A stretch of 64,000 bases of DNA from a virus (IMGVR_UViG_3300029319_007985:1-64000), one strand, 5' to 3'; positions 8,401 through 16,998 are shown, counted from the stretch's first letter. Numbers and translations: made by a program. Notes: generated from the letters alone by a model not told the origin.

Positions 8401-8703
8401 ATGCAGAAAAAAACCAATAGTATCCTAGAAGAACTAGCAAACGTTAGGTTAAACAAAGACCCAGAAAACTTTGTGGAACATCGTGCAAGTCACATCATTG
8501 ATAGTGCAATTAACCTTGTACATTACATTAGAGAAAACTTTGACCAACAAACTGCATACACATTAGAAAAAAAATTCAACTCGGCAATAAAGAATCTTGA
8601 CAGTAATAAATTTCATAAAGGCGTTTCACGTATCAAAGAACTAAAGGACGTAAAGAAGTCGTTCACCATTAAACAAGGCGAATTCAAAGACGAGGACGCA
8701 TAA
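8401..8703 (+). CDS. Unknown small helical protein
   Basis: 100 aa, predicted mostly helical and charged (EELANVRLNKDPENFVEHRASHIIDSAI, then YTLEKKFNSAIKNL). No signal peptide or membrane segment. Preceded by a 67-nt gap with a TAAATA element 6 nt before the ATG and no Shine-Dalgarno. No family recognised; probably a phage structural or regulatory protein. Confidence 0.6.
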   Translation: MQKKTNSILEELANVRLNKDPENFVEHRASHIIDSAINLVHYIRENFDQQTAYTLEKKFNSAIKNLDSNKFHKGVSRIKELKDVKKSFTIKQGEFKDEDA

Positions 8704-8706
8704 TAA

Positions 8707-9444
8707 ATGCCTAATATTTTAGTTAATGGTGACTCTTTCAGTCATGAAAGACATTTTGCTATAGACGAATCTTATGTTGAAAAGACTTGGGCCTATAGTA
8801 TAGGAGCAAATAATATAGCATTGGGCGGATGTTCAAATGACAGAATTTTTTATTCTACAATAGAATATTTGAACAAAAATTTTGTTGATGTTTTGATTAT
8901 TGGCTGGACTAGTTTTGAACGTTACAGTTTACCTTTAAGTAAAGGACGTAATCTTCATTTGACACCTGGTGGAGCCGCTGACGATAATTTATTTGGATTT
9001 CTTGAACAGGATAAAGATGCGTATATACATTATCATGATTTTTATTACAAAAACTGCCACAACACTTTTTTAAACTTTCAACGCTTTTTAAATTTTTACC
9101 TACATCTACAAGACTATTGTGACATCAAAAAAATTAAATTCATTAATTTTTTATCAATGGATTCTTTCCCCAATACTAAACAAATAAAAAATATTGCCAA
9201 ATTGGCATATATGAATCGTTCGTCAAAAGATTTAGAACAAGCAGGCACAATTTACAACACTAATATATTAAACAATTTAATAGAAAAAATAGATCCAAAA
9301 AATTGGGTGCAAAACACCGTTGGATTCGCATATGAAAAGTTAGTAAAAGATAAAAACTTTCCTTTATTGAAGGATGGCCACCCAGGACTAGAAGCATCAA
9401 AGTATTGGGGCGAATTAATTCAACAACATATAGTTAAATATTGA
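8707..9444 (+). CDS. SGNH-hydrolase-like protein
   Basis: 245 aa. Block I is NGDSFSHE (GDS nucleophile), block II glycine and block III asparagine may be GGCSNDRI, and block V is KDGHPG with the Asp-x-His of the catalytic triad. SGNH/GDSL enzymes are esterases, lipases or sugar deacetylases. Similar short versions occur in T4-like cyanophages without assigned substrate. No signal peptide, so it acts in the cytoplasm or in the virion. Confidence 0.6.
   Translation: MPNILVNGDSFSHERHFAIDESYVEKTWAYSIGANNIALGGCSNDRIFYSTIEYLNKNFVDVLIIGWTSFERYSLPLSKGRNLHLTPGGAADDNLFGFLEQDKDAYIHYHDFYYKNCHNTFLNFQRFLNFYLHLQDYCDIKKIKFINFLSMDSFPNTKQIKNIAKLAYMNRSSKDLEQAGTIYNTNILNNLIEKIDPKNWVQNTVGFAYEKLVKDKNFPLLKDGHPGLEASKYWGELIQQHIVKY
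9435..9440 (+). promoter_or_regulatory. T4-like late promoter element, leaderless spacing
   Basis: TAAATA exactly 5 nt before ATG 9446, overlapping the last codons of the preceding gene. With T4 late geometry the A of ATG is +1. Confidence 0.55.
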
Positions 9445-9445
9445 T

Positions 9446-10663
9446 ATGCTAATAGAAGATGTATTAAACGAATTTAAAAGAACACACCTTGAGCACATTG
9501 AAGATATCATTCTCACTCAAGGGTACGAGGGAGGACAGGCTGTTATAGATTATTACAGAGGACTCTTAGTTACACTGCAAGGCACATCTGTTGAACCTTT
9601 AAAAGTCAGTGTAAAGTGGGACGGTGCTCCTGCTGTAGTTTGTGGCACCAATCCTGACAATGGAAGATTTTTCGTAGGGACCAAGTCTGTGTTTTCTCAG
9701 TCACCTAAAATAAATTACACTAAGAGCGATATTGCCAAAAATCACGGCACAGAAGATCTTGGACAAAAACTTTTGAAGTGTTTAGTGCATTTGAAAAAAC
9801 TAAACATACAAGGCGTCGTGCAAGGAGATCTTTTGTTCACTGACGAAGACTTATCCAGAAAACCAATTGGAGGCAAACAGCATATTACATTTACACCCAA
9901 CACGATCACCTACGCTGTAGAGGAAGGCACCGATATTGCCAAGCAGATAGATGCCGCAAAGGTTGGAATTATTTTTCACACTTCATATGAAGGAGATGGA
10001 CTTGCAGACATGAATGCATCAGCAGGCGTAGATGTAGCAAGTTTCTCCAAGTCACCGGACGTGTTTTTCGACAACGCAACATATAAAGATGTATCTGGCA
10101 GTGCAAAGTTTACTAAGGATGAGACAGCGAACTTCATGCAACAGATTGATAACCTTGAAAAACTGTTACAATCTGTGCCTCGTAATCTTAGCGACATGTT
10201 TCGAGGCAACCAAGACTTTGTCCCATTCTTCCAAATGTTTATAAACGATCAAGTCAAGCAAGGCAAACTGCCAACAAATGCAAATCAATTTATAAATGAT
10301 TTTAGGAAATTCTATACAGATAGAATGCAACAGCAGATAGCAGGACTCAAAGCACAGAAGGCCCTGGCATTAAGGCAGGAAAAAATTAAAAACATGCCGC
10401 AGTTTCTAAACAGGATCAAGAGACCACTACAAGCGATGTTGAGTTTTTACAAGATGACACAGGCCATGAAGATATTTGTTCTAAGGAAAATGAACCAGGC
10501 GATGGCCATAGGATCATTTAGTCAAACCGAAAATGGACTTGAAGTGACTGAGCCAGAAGGATTTGTTGCAGTCGATAAGCAAGGCGGCGCTGTGAAACTG
10601 GTAGATAGATTAGGATTTAGCAGAAGAAATCTTACCGCTATCAAAAAATTCAAACCACGATAG
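9446..10663 (+). CDS. Phage protein with a KxDG motif, possibly nucleotidyltransferase/RNA-ligase fold
   Basis: 405 aa. SVKWDGAPAVVCG resembles motif I of nucleotidyltransferases (lysine that carries AMP, followed by DG), GVVQGDLLFTDE resembles motif III, and VGIIFHTSYEGDG could be motif IV. The C-terminal 150 residues are helical and basic. Related proteins are common, unnamed, in T4-like cyanophages. It converges on the glycosyltransferase gene and overlaps its end by 54 nt. Ligase or capping-type activity is inference from motifs only. Confidence 0.5.
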   Translation: MLIEDVLNEFKRTHLEHIEDIILTQGYEGGQAVIDYYRGLLVTLQGTSVEPLKVSVKWDGAPAVVCGTNPDNGRFFVGTKSVFSQSPKINYTKSDIAKNHGTEDLGQKLLKCLVHLKKLNIQGVVQGDLLFTDEDLSRKPIGGKQHITFTPNTITYAVEEGTDIAKQIDAAKVGIIFHTSYEGDGLADMNASAGVDVASFSKSPDVFFDNATYKDVSGSAKFTKDETANFMQQIDNLEKLLQSVPRNLSDMFRGNQDFVPFFQMFINDQVKQGKLPTNANQFINDFRKFYTDRMQQQIAGLKAQKALALRQEKIKNMPQFLNRIKRPLQAMLSFYKMTQAMKIFVLRKMNQAMAIGSFSQTENGLEVTEPEGFVAVDKQGGAVKLVDRLGFSRRNLTAIKKFKPR

Positions 10664-11680
10664 TATTTCTTGATTTACAACTGACGCAAGACTTTTTGTG
10701 TTGAAAAATTGTTTGTAGTTGTGCGTCCTGGCTTCTTTGGTCAACTCGTAAATGTCTAACATAGATTTCTTGATGTCCCGGCAAGTGCCTACAAGTTTGT
10801 TTATCCTTTCATTTGGATCTTGTTCGTTATCATATGACTCATCAAAAACATTGTCAAAAGTTTTAAATCCTAGTTCTTTAATTTTTTTCAAATAGTGCAG
10901 GTTACCATGAACAACAAAAGGATGATGCATCAACACAGGCTTCCATAATTTTTCAGTTATGAAAACTTCAAAATTATTATCATTGGTCTCTGAAATAATG
11001 CTGACTTTGGTTTTCTCATAAGGTAGTGCATAGATGTCCTGGTCCATTCCGTTATGAGGATAATGTTTTGTGTTGTCAAGCCATGGCAGTTCATATCTTT
11101 TATCAAGGTCATATGGTTTGGTTGGATGACTGACAAAACTGGTCAATGAATTGGATAAAACATCTTCGTTCTGTAGTTTGTCATACAACTTCAACCTATG
11201 CGGTCTTGGTTGTTTGTTTAGATACAAGAAATCAAAATGTTTGTCTGTATGTTTTGTCTTGTAGTTTTTATTGTGTTTCATCAGCATGTAAACCCAAAAC
11301 CAACTTACCCCGCCATACCAAATGTAATCATCATTGCTGGGTAAAGGAAAATATGATTGCCTTGTGTTTGTAAAGTTATCTTTAGATTCCCATGGGGTAG
11401 CATATATGATTCCAAAGCCTAATGATTTCAATTTCTTTATTCTGTTGCTAAAATCTGCTTTGAAGTCTTCGCAGTCAAATCGCCATTTGTTTATCTGACG
11501 CATATCTACCATTGCAAACTTGCGATCGAAATGTGTGAGATCATGTGTGTGTAAAGCATAGTATTCATTTTCCATTACGAAACTTTGCTCAGTAAGACTA
11601 TTATAGTCAATATAACTTTCAAACCTGACATGATCACCTGTTTTCATGACATCTGATAGAATAAAATTGCTCTGTTTCAT
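10610..11680 (-). CDS. Glycosyltransferase-like protein (GT10/exostosin-like C-terminus)
   Basis: 356 aa. The C-terminal half has KVSIISETNDNNFEVFITEKLWKP, matching the ENxxxxxYxTEKxxxA pattern of the nucleotide-sugar site of fucosyltransferase-like and exostosin-like enzymes, followed by FVVHGNLHYLKKIKELGFKTF. The N-terminal half is divergent. No signal peptide. Probable role is transfer of a sugar to a virion glycan or to the host envelope; donor and acceptor unknown. Single minus-strand gene within a plus-strand block. Confidence 0.55.
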   Translation of the reverse strand: MKQSNFILSDVMKTGDHVRFESYIDYNSLTEQSFVMENEYYALHTHDLTHFDRKFAMVDMRQINKWRFDCEDFKADFSNRIKKLKSLGFGIIYATPWESKDNFTNTRQSYFPLPSNDDYIWYGGVSWFWVYMLMKHNKNYKTKHTDKHFDFLYLNKQPRPHRLKLYDKLQNEDVLSNSLTSFVSHPTKPYDLDKRYELPWLDNTKHYPHNGMDQDIYALPYEKTKVSIISETNDNNFEVFITEKLWKPVLMHHPFVVHGNLHYLKKIKELGFKTFDNVFDESYDNEQDPNERINKLVGTCRDIKKSMLDIYELTKEARTHNYKQFFNTKSLASVVNQEILSWFEFFDSGKISSAKS

Positions 11681-11684
11681 ACGG

Positions 11685-11690
11685 TAAATA
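11685..11690 (+). promoter_or_regulatory. T4-like late promoter element, leaderless spacing
   Basis: TAAATA exactly 5 nt before ATG 11696. An in-frame ATG at 11690 overlaps the element itself and would lie upstream of the predicted +1, which argues for 11696 as the start. Confidence 0.55.
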
Positions 11691-11695
11691 TGTGT

Positions 11696-12547
11696 ATGTT
11701 AACACCCTTTTTACAGTATGTATCTGAAGCAAGAATAGTAAGACGGCAAGATGACTTGTCAAGGTACACTTACCAAGAGATCGAAGAAAGAGTGTTCCTA
11801 TCTTTTCTGGCTCTTGCCTTTTTAAAGATGTTCAACAGTTCAAAATCATTTGCTAAACAGTACGCCAACGCAACAATGACCTATGGTGGATTTGAAAGAG
11901 TAAGAACAACTGCCAATGACCTTCACAACATGCTGGCTGTCCTTGATGGAGACAAAAATTTGTTAGACAAACTGTCGAACAAACAACAAGCCAAGGCCCT
12001 GAGGCAAAGGCACATACTTCCTACGATGGCGATCAAGAGATATCTTAGGACCTTCGATGATGATTATAAATTTTTGACAACAATAGAAAGATCATTAGCA
12101 ATTAATAATCTAGACTATAAAAATTTACGCACCGCTGTGTCCGACTTCAACAATCTAGACTCAAGGAGGAAAAAAGTCACAGTGACAAGACTGTTACAGG
12201 CCTTGAGAGCAAAACTTGGTGGCACTGATATATTAAGGCAAGTTGACATCCTATCAAAGCAACAGGACTTCGAACTAGATAATGTTGTTGACGCTGAAAG
12301 GACCACGGCGCCCACTGAGATGACAGCAGATGAATTGAATGCATATAGAATACTAGTTGGTCCAACCAATGTGAGACGAGCCAAGATAGCAGTGGACCAA
12401 GCAAGACAGGGAAAAGGACTTGCAGGCCCGTTGGCGGCATCTTACTATCCAATAATGAAAATGATGGACGACATCGCAAAAGGTGGTTACACTTTTGTTA
12501 AGTTGTTTCAAACAATAGCAGACCGAGCCAAAAGAAGCAAAAAGTAG
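11696..12547 (+). CDS. Probable internal head protein with T4-type capsid-targeting N-terminus
   Basis: 283 aa from ATG 11696. The N-terminus MLTPFLQYVSEARIV resembles the capsid-targeting sequence of T4 internal proteins (MKTYQEFIAEAR...), where gp21 protease cuts after the glutamate. The rest is highly basic and helical with no membrane segment, as expected of a DNA-associated internal head protein. No enzyme motif seen. The role is inferred from the N-terminus and composition. Confidence 0.5.
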   Translation: MLTPFLQYVSEARIVRRQDDLSRYTYQEIEERVFLSFLALAFLKMFNSSKSFAKQYANATMTYGGFERVRTTANDLHNMLAVLDGDKNLLDKLSNKQQAKALRQRHILPTMAIKRYLRTFDDDYKFLTTIERSLAINNLDYKNLRTAVSDFNNLDSRRKKVTVTRLLQALRAKLGGTDILRQVDILSKQQDFELDNVVDAERTTAPTEMTADELNAYRILVGPTNVRRAKIAVDQARQGKGLAGPLAASYYPIMKMMDDIAKGGYTFVKLFQTIADRAKRSKK

Positions 12548-12588
12548 CATTTTTTATATATTATAGTAAAATTTACCAACCTTTACCA

Positions 12589-12594
12589 TAAATA
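12589..12594 (+). promoter_or_regulatory. T4-like late promoter element
   Basis: ATAAATA upstream of the three tandem MPIA genes; the leader of about 55 nt contains a hairpin. Confidence 0.5.
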
Positions 12595-12603
12595 AAAACA
12601 ACT

Positions 12604-12620
12604 GTCACCTGAGCGGTGAC
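12604..12620 (+). other. 5' UTR hairpin
   Basis: GTCACC-TGAGC-GGTGAC, perfect 6-bp stem (7 with the flanking T-A), just downstream of the late promoter near the predicted mRNA 5' end. It may stabilise an abundant structural mRNA. Confidence 0.5.
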
Positions 12621-12656
12621 ATAGCATTGTAAATCAGAGAAAAAGGAGGATTAATA

Positions 12657-13082
12657 ATGCCAATAGCAACAAACAACAACAATCTAGGTACAACAATTGG
12701 GAACTTGTACACAGGACATGGAGTAGAATCCAAGTTCTTTACAGTAGTCGTAAAAGACAGTTCAGCAACTGCAATGGACCTAAGAGCACATGATGACTCA
12801 GATGGAAAATTCCATAAGGACGGTCTTGTAGACAGAGTTTTACAAATCGCCCAAACAAGAGGCACCATTGTGTACTTTAACGTAAAAAACGATAACAGTG
12901 GAACTATCACAATCGGAATGGAAGGTGAGTTTGGAACAGCAACTAACCTAGCATCTGCTTTTGATAACTCAGACGGTTCTAGCAACTTATCTGTTAAATT
13001 CAGAGCAACTGCTTCTTCTACAACAGAAGACGGTGTGGCTGACATTGCAGGTACGACTGTAACCGCTGATACACTTGTATAA
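12657..13082 (+). CDS. Putative virion structural protein, MPIA family copy 1
   Basis: 141 aa beginning MPIATNNNNLG, rich in S, T, A and D with alternating hydrophobics typical of beta-structured virion proteins. AAGGAGGATT before the start is a strong ribosome site, unlike most genes here. The next two genes begin MPIARNN and MPIASNN and each has its own AGGAGG, so the three form a tandem set behind one late promoter and before one terminator. High expression is implied. Similar unnamed proteins occur in T4-like marine phages. Confidence 0.6.
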   Translation: MPIATNNNNLGTTIGNLYTGHGVESKFFTVVVKDSSATAMDLRAHDDSDGKFHKDGLVDRVLQIAQTRGTIVYFNVKNDNSGTITIGMEGEFGTATNLASAFDNSDGSSNLSVKFRATASSTTEDGVADIAGTTVTADTLV

Positions 13083-13101
13083 TAACTGGGAGGAATAACA
13101 A

Positions 13102-13527
13102 ATGCCAATAGCAAGAAATAATTTCGCTTCGTTAGCCACAGCGGCTGAATTCGAAGGCGTGGACGTAAGTTTCCTAACAGTTGATTTCATTAACTCAATG
13201 GCGGCAGAAACAGGAGATCCACAAGCGGACTCCACTGTTGCAGGCTTGGCGTTAGTGAGACAGGCTCTAGAAAACTTAGGGTTTAACATAATCGGAAATG
13301 GTGCTTTAGCAGTATCAAGCACTGAGATGACTTACATGGTAAGAACAGACTCAGTAGATGCTACTCTATTAGCAACAGCATCCGACAACACAATAAGAGA
13401 CGCCATAAGAGCAGTTGACACAGCAGGTAGAGCCGCTTCGGCAACACCAAGAAACACTGCAAACTTTAGTGCGGCAACAGTAACAATCCAATCAGCAGGA
13501 ATGTCTGATACGGGTGTTAACGCTTAA
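13102..13527 (+). CDS. Putative virion structural protein, MPIA family copy 2
   Basis: 141 aa beginning MPIARNNFASL. Same length as copy 1 and the same N-terminal tetrapeptide, but the body has diverged (LTVDFINSMAAETG, LGFNIIGNGALAVSSTEMTYMV). GGGAGGAATAAC precedes the start. Acidic, alanine- and threonine-rich, without signal peptide. Confidence 0.6.
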   Translation: MPIARNNFASLATAAEFEGVDVSFLTVDFINSMAAETGDPQADSTVAGLALVRQALENLGFNIIGNGALAVSSTEMTYMVRTDSVDATLLATASDNTIRDAIRAVDTAGRAASATPRNTANFSAATVTIQSAGMSDTGVNA

Positions 13528-13548
13528 TAAGGTATAGGAGGATAACAA

Positions 13549-14112
13549 ATGCCAATAGCAAGTAACAATACAGGTATTATGTCAAGAAGACAATCTTTCA
13601 ACGGTAAAGGTTTAACTTTTATCGAAGTGATTTTTGACAATGCCATTACAGCGACAGCAACTACTCCTGATACAAAAGACTCAACTTTCCAAAAAGTTAG
13701 AGATGCAGTATTAGGCGGCGTTGTGTCAGGAACAACTTTGTTAGCACAATCTTACAGATTAGCGGCAAAGGCAACTGACGATGATGCATCTGAGGCGGCG
13801 GCGATCGACGCTGACGACTCAATCGATTCATATCAGTTTATCGTAGAAGGTTCGCCTGATGCGATTCAAACTGCTGACTCGACCGGCTCACCAAACGCTG
13901 GTGTGGCCGTTGCAACTCAAACTGCAGACGACACAGCAACTTTAATTTCAAGTGCTGAAGCAGATCTAGAAGCAGATATTCTATCAAGAATTGATGTATC
14001 TGACTCTGCTGGTAACGTGCATGTTAAAATCAGATTTTTACCATCTGATGGAGTTGGTTCTTCAGGCGGAAGTGCCGTTTACGGTATGTTCGACCAAAGA
14101 GGCGATGCATAA
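13549..14112 (+). CDS. Putative virion structural protein, MPIA family copy 3
   Basis: 187 aa beginning MPIASNNTGIM, the longest of the three. It carries repeated acidic A/D/T stretches (TADDTATLISSAEADLEADIL) and a C-terminal glycine/serine-rich strand (VGSSGGSAVYGMFD). ATAGGAGGATAAC precedes the start. An intrinsic terminator follows, ending the unit. Confidence 0.6.
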   Translation: MPIASNNTGIMSRRQSFNGKGLTFIEVIFDNAITATATTPDTKDSTFQKVRDAVLGGVVSGTTLLAQSYRLAAKATDDDASEAAAIDADDSIDSYQFIVEGSPDAIQTADSTGSPNAGVAVATQTADDTATLISSAEADLEADILSRIDVSDSAGNVHVKIRFLPSDGVGSSGGSAVYGMFDQRGDA

Positions 14113-14133
14113 TCTTTAATTAGGTTAATTACC

Positions 14134-14169
14134 AAAAAGGGCGGATCTTTAATTAGGTTCGCCCTTTTT
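14134..14169 (+). terminator. Intrinsic terminator after the MPIA genes
   Basis: AAAAAGGGCG pairs perfectly with CGCCCTTTTT, with the T run included. Near-symmetrical, so it could work in both directions. The loop holds the second copy of a 14-nt direct repeat (TCTTTAATTAGGTT) whose first copy is at 14113-14126. Confidence 0.85.
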
Positions 14170-14177
14170 CTATTATG

Positions 14178-14183
14178 TAAATA
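14178..14183 (+). promoter_or_regulatory. T4-like late promoter element, leaderless spacing
   Basis: TAAATA exactly 5 nt before ATG 14189, directly after the terminator. Confidence 0.6.
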
Positions 14184-14188
14184 TCAAC

Positions 14189-14614
14189 ATGAAGCATCTT
14201 AAAGCACAAAATAAATTCGAAGATTACAAGACAGTGACCATGGAGATGAAATATCTAGTGCCTGCCAGTGTTTACAAAAAAGTACCGGACAGAGAAAAAC
14301 TTTTTGACAGCATACAAAAAGGAGAATTACTGTATCCTTTACTGGTGTACCAAGCAGAACAAGAATACTGGACCAAGAACCATTTGCCACTTTACGAATC
14401 TAACAGTCCAGAACTTCCAAAGAAGGCTCCAGTACTAGAAACAGAAATAATACGTGCCGGGCACCAATACTTTGAACCTAAGATTCATGTGATCTGGAGC
14501 GGCAGACAGAGATTCCAATTGGCCAAAGAACTGGGTTACACACACGTTGACTGTGTCATCGAATCGAATTTTTTTAGGATGGTGGACAAGGCCGGAAAGT
14601 ATAGAAAATTATAA
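14189..14614 (+). CDS. ParB/sulfiredoxin-fold-like protein
   Basis: 141 aa. VTMEMKYLVPASVYKKVP and PLLVYQAEQEYW resemble the first half of a ParB-like nucleotide-binding domain, and IHVIWSGRQRFQLAKELGYTHVDCVI matches the xxGxxRxxAAxxLGxxxVPxxV signature. Small phage ParB-like proteins act as DNA-binding or NTP-dependent regulators. Its start fits a leaderless late mRNA and its stop overlaps the next ATG. Confidence 0.5.
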   Translation: MKHLKAQNKFEDYKTVTMEMKYLVPASVYKKVPDREKLFDSIQKGELLYPLLVYQAEQEYWTKNHLPLYESNSPELPKKAPVLETEIIRAGHQYFEPKIHVIWSGRQRFQLAKELGYTHVDCVIESNFFRMVDKAGKYRKL

Positions 14615-15084
14615 TGCATACTTTTTGCATACACACCCTGGTAGATATAACAGAAAACGGAATGTTGAAAAAAGAATTTCCTTTCAAGACGAAGAGTGGT
14701 GAAATAGTACATGATAAACCAACGTTAGACATCGCTAAAAATCAGCAGTCCAATTTTATTACACTGATACAAACTTTACAACTACGGGGTAACATTGTTT
14801 GGGAACACACACCAGTGAAGATCCATGAAAATATTGCTAACATGCGTTTTGGTGAAGCATATGAAGGTAAGCATTTCATATGGAACTTCATGTGGCAAGT
14901 TGAACAACCTGACATATACAGCCAAGGAGTGGACAGATATGCTCAACTGCGTGAGGATTTTAACATGATCCCGGTGTTAAGTTTTTGTAAAGAGACTGCC
15001 ACTTTTCCGGCAAGTGCATTCATTACTGATGACCCAAAAACCATAAACACATACTTTACGTTTGTTCCTGATGAAAATAAATAA
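14614..15084 (+). CDS. Unknown phage protein
   Basis: 156 aa, starts on the last base of the previous gene (TAATG). Mixed alpha/beta, with clusters such as IVWEHTPVKIHENIANMRFGEAY and FIWNFMWQVEQ. No signal peptide. Resembles unnamed proteins of T4-like marine phages; function not recognised. Confidence 0.6.
   Translation: MHTFCIHTLVDITENGMLKKEFPFKTKSGEIVHDKPTLDIAKNQQSNFITLIQTLQLRGNIVWEHTPVKIHENIANMRFGEAYEGKHFIWNFMWQVEQPDIYSQGVDRYAQLREDFNMIPVLSFCKETATFPASAFITDDPKTINTYFTFVPDENK
15078..15083 (+). promoter_or_regulatory. T4-like late promoter element
   Basis: TAAATA over the final codons of the preceding gene, 33 nt before ATG 15117. Confidence 0.35.
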
Positions 15085-15116
15085 CTGCAATTACGGCACA
15101 CTAGGCTTACACAGGC

Positions 15117-15419
15117 ATGACTACTCAGGCACAGTTCCAGGCTTTATACCAACATCTGAGCGATGTAAAAAAGGAATTAAAAATTATGAGTAATACAACA
15201 GAACTAGAAAAACAGAATTTAGAAGCACACGTTGACCTTTGTAGTGAACGTTATACTCGTCTGCACGATCGTTTATCAGCAATAGAACTAAGACTAGCCA
15301 AGATGAATGAAGACATGACTGCTGGACACAAATCACAATCAAAAACAATTATAGCCACAGCAGGCACAGTGATAGCAGGTCTACTATCCACAATGGTTGT
15401 TGTGTTAATGAAATTTTAA
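15117..15419 (+). CDS. Coiled-coil protein with C-terminal membrane anchor
   Basis: 100 aa. Residues about 10-70 are heptad-rich (LEKQNLEAHVDLCSERY and LHDRLSAIELRLAKM) and the last 24 form one transmembrane helix (TIIATAGTVIAGLLSTMVVVL). The layout resembles phage membrane proteins of holin or superinfection-exclusion type, but nothing decides between these. Confidence 0.55.
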   Translation: MTTQAQFQALYQHLSDVKKELKIMSNTTELEKQNLEAHVDLCSERYTRLHDRLSAIELRLAKMNEDMTAGHKSQSKTIIATAGTVIAGLLSTMVVVLMKF

Positions 15420-15434
15420 TATAACCTTATCCAA

Positions 15435-15659
15435 ATGAAATGCCAAATCGCTCGAGGAGTTCGAGTCTTTATTACCAAAGAAGAATACGACTTTGTCTTG
15501 TCAATGCAAGGCAAAACTCCATTTATTATTTCTAATTTACCAATCGAGCAACAACCTATCGCACAAAGACTAGGAGACAAAACTATTTTTGTGAGGAAAA
15601 AACTTGTCAACACTACCCAATATAATTTAAATAAGAATGTAAAATTTTTGTATGAATAA
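15435..15659 (+). CDS. Unknown small protein
   Basis: 74 aa (MKCQIARGVRVFITKEEYDF), alpha/beta, with an EQQPIAQRLGDKTIFVRKKLV C-terminal part. Stop overlaps the next gene by 8 nt. No family recognised; probably co-transcribed with its neighbours. Confidence 0.5.
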   Translation: MKCQIARGVRVFITKEEYDFVLSMQGKTPFIISNLPIEQQPIAQRLGDKTIFVRKKLVNTTQYNLNKNVKFLYE

Positions 15660-16143
15660 AAACGAACTATTAAAGCAGATACATCATTATAATCTTTCCA
15701 GCAAACTTAAGACACTTGCTGAAAATGATCAAAAGAAAAGGCCGTTTCGACACTTACCCAAGCAGTTTTCAAAAGGCATATTGATTGGCAACATAGCGAT
15801 AGTTCCAAAGAAGTCTACCGACACCCGATACGTTTACGTCATAGCAGACATGATCGAAGCAAAAGTGTTACATGACAATATTAGTCTAAAACAGACAGCC
15901 ATTATGATTGCTCATTACTTGGCGGAAGGACAGCCTGCTCCGGATCATCTGATCGAGCAAGATACTGCATTTGCATCAAAAATATTTGACATATCAAACT
16001 TCAAAAGAATGCAAAAAGACGCCCATAAGCAAGGAGACGAGGAACTTGAATTTGTGTATGAAAACAAGTTTGTTGAAGCCAACAGGGCGGCCGATGAACT
16101 TAAACACACAATCCAAACAAATTTTAACAGCCTGTTCAGTTAA
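15652..16143 (+). CDS. Unknown phage protein
   Basis: 163 aa, helical and basic, with a central segment IGNIAIVPKKSTDTRYVYVIADMIEA and a charged C-terminal helix. It precedes another helical protein of the type found near head genes in T4-like marine phages. No enzyme motif seen. Confidence 0.6.
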   Translation: MNKNELLKQIHHYNLSSKLKTLAENDQKKRPFRHLPKQFSKGILIGNIAIVPKKSTDTRYVYVIADMIEAKVLHDNISLKQTAIMIAHYLAEGQPAPDHLIEQDTAFASKIFDISNFKRMQKDAHKQGDEELEFVYENKFVEANRAADELKHTIQTNFNSLFS

Positions 16144-16151
16144 GGAGACGC

Positions 16152-16157
16152 TAAATA
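16152..16157 (+). promoter_or_regulatory. T4-like late promoter element, leaderless spacing
   Basis: CTAAATA 6 nt before ATG 16164. An AGGAG at 16144-16148 lies upstream of the element and so would not be on the mRNA made from it. Confidence 0.5.
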
Positions 16158-16163
16158 TAACAT

Positions 16164-16994
16164 ATGCAATCATTTGAACTTACACAACCAGTATCTAGTG
16201 CCATATTATTGAAGCAGTTTGAATCGAGATTCGGCCAAACTATGAATCTACAAGGACTAGACAAAACACAATTAGAAGATTTAGCAAACAGTGTAAGAAC
16301 TAAAATACACACAATAACAGACAACTTGCACTTTGGCAAGGAACTTAAAGATAATGAATATCAAAAAAGTCAAATGATGTTAGATATCTTAAATCAAGCA
16401 ATAAATGAATATGGTGGTGGCATGGCAAGTTCAATAATTGGCAAAGCAACAGGTGAGATTAAAGATAAACTTTCAAAAGGACAAGCAGTAAGTCCAGCAG
16501 ATAGAAAAGCGGCGGCCCAGGCAATGAAGACAGAGGGCGTTGAAGAACAATCAGAATTAATTTTAGCGGCCAAAGACATGATGGACAAAGTCACAGGTTA
16601 CCTAGAAGATCTAGCATCAATGAAGACAGAAGGCATGTTAGAACTAGCAGACAGAATAAGAGATGAAATGGGTGCTGACAAGGCAGATGCATTCCTACAA
16701 AAAATCCAACCAGCAATAGAACAAGCAGAATCAACACTTACTCAAACTAGACAGGATCTAGACCAAGGCGTGAGAATATTAACAGGTGAAGAGACAGCAA
16801 CTGACACCATCGGCGCTGACACCATGAACACTGACGCTGACCTAGACAGTTTAGAAAGTCCTGAGGAAGATGATGAGTTCGGAGCCACTGACGCTGAAGC
16901 AGGCGGAACCGAGCCAGAAGGCAGAGAACAGAGAGAATCCAAAGAAGTTTTCGAACAGTCAAATAGGATCTACGCCAAACTAGCAGGGAAGTAA
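16164..16994 (+). CDS. Helical virion-type protein
   Basis: 276 aa, almost entirely helical and acidic towards the C-terminus (TDADLDSLESPEEDDEFG, then a GGTEPEGREQRES linker). Polar, without signal or membrane segment. Similar acidic helical proteins are common, unnamed, in the structural regions of T4-like marine phages. Five bases separate it from the next gene, so the two are co-expressed. Confidence 0.6.
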   Translation: MQSFELTQPVSSAILLKQFESRFGQTMNLQGLDKTQLEDLANSVRTKIHTITDNLHFGKELKDNEYQKSQMMLDILNQAINEYGGGMASSIIGKATGEIKDKLSKGQAVSPADRKAAAQAMKTEGVEEQSELILAAKDMMDKVTGYLEDLASMKTEGMLELADRIRDEMGADKADAFLQKIQPAIEQAESTLTQTRQDLDQGVRILTGEETATDTIGADTMNTDADLDSLESPEEDDEFGATDAEAGGTEPEGREQRESKEVFEQSNRIYAKLAGK

Positions 16995-16998
16995 TTCC

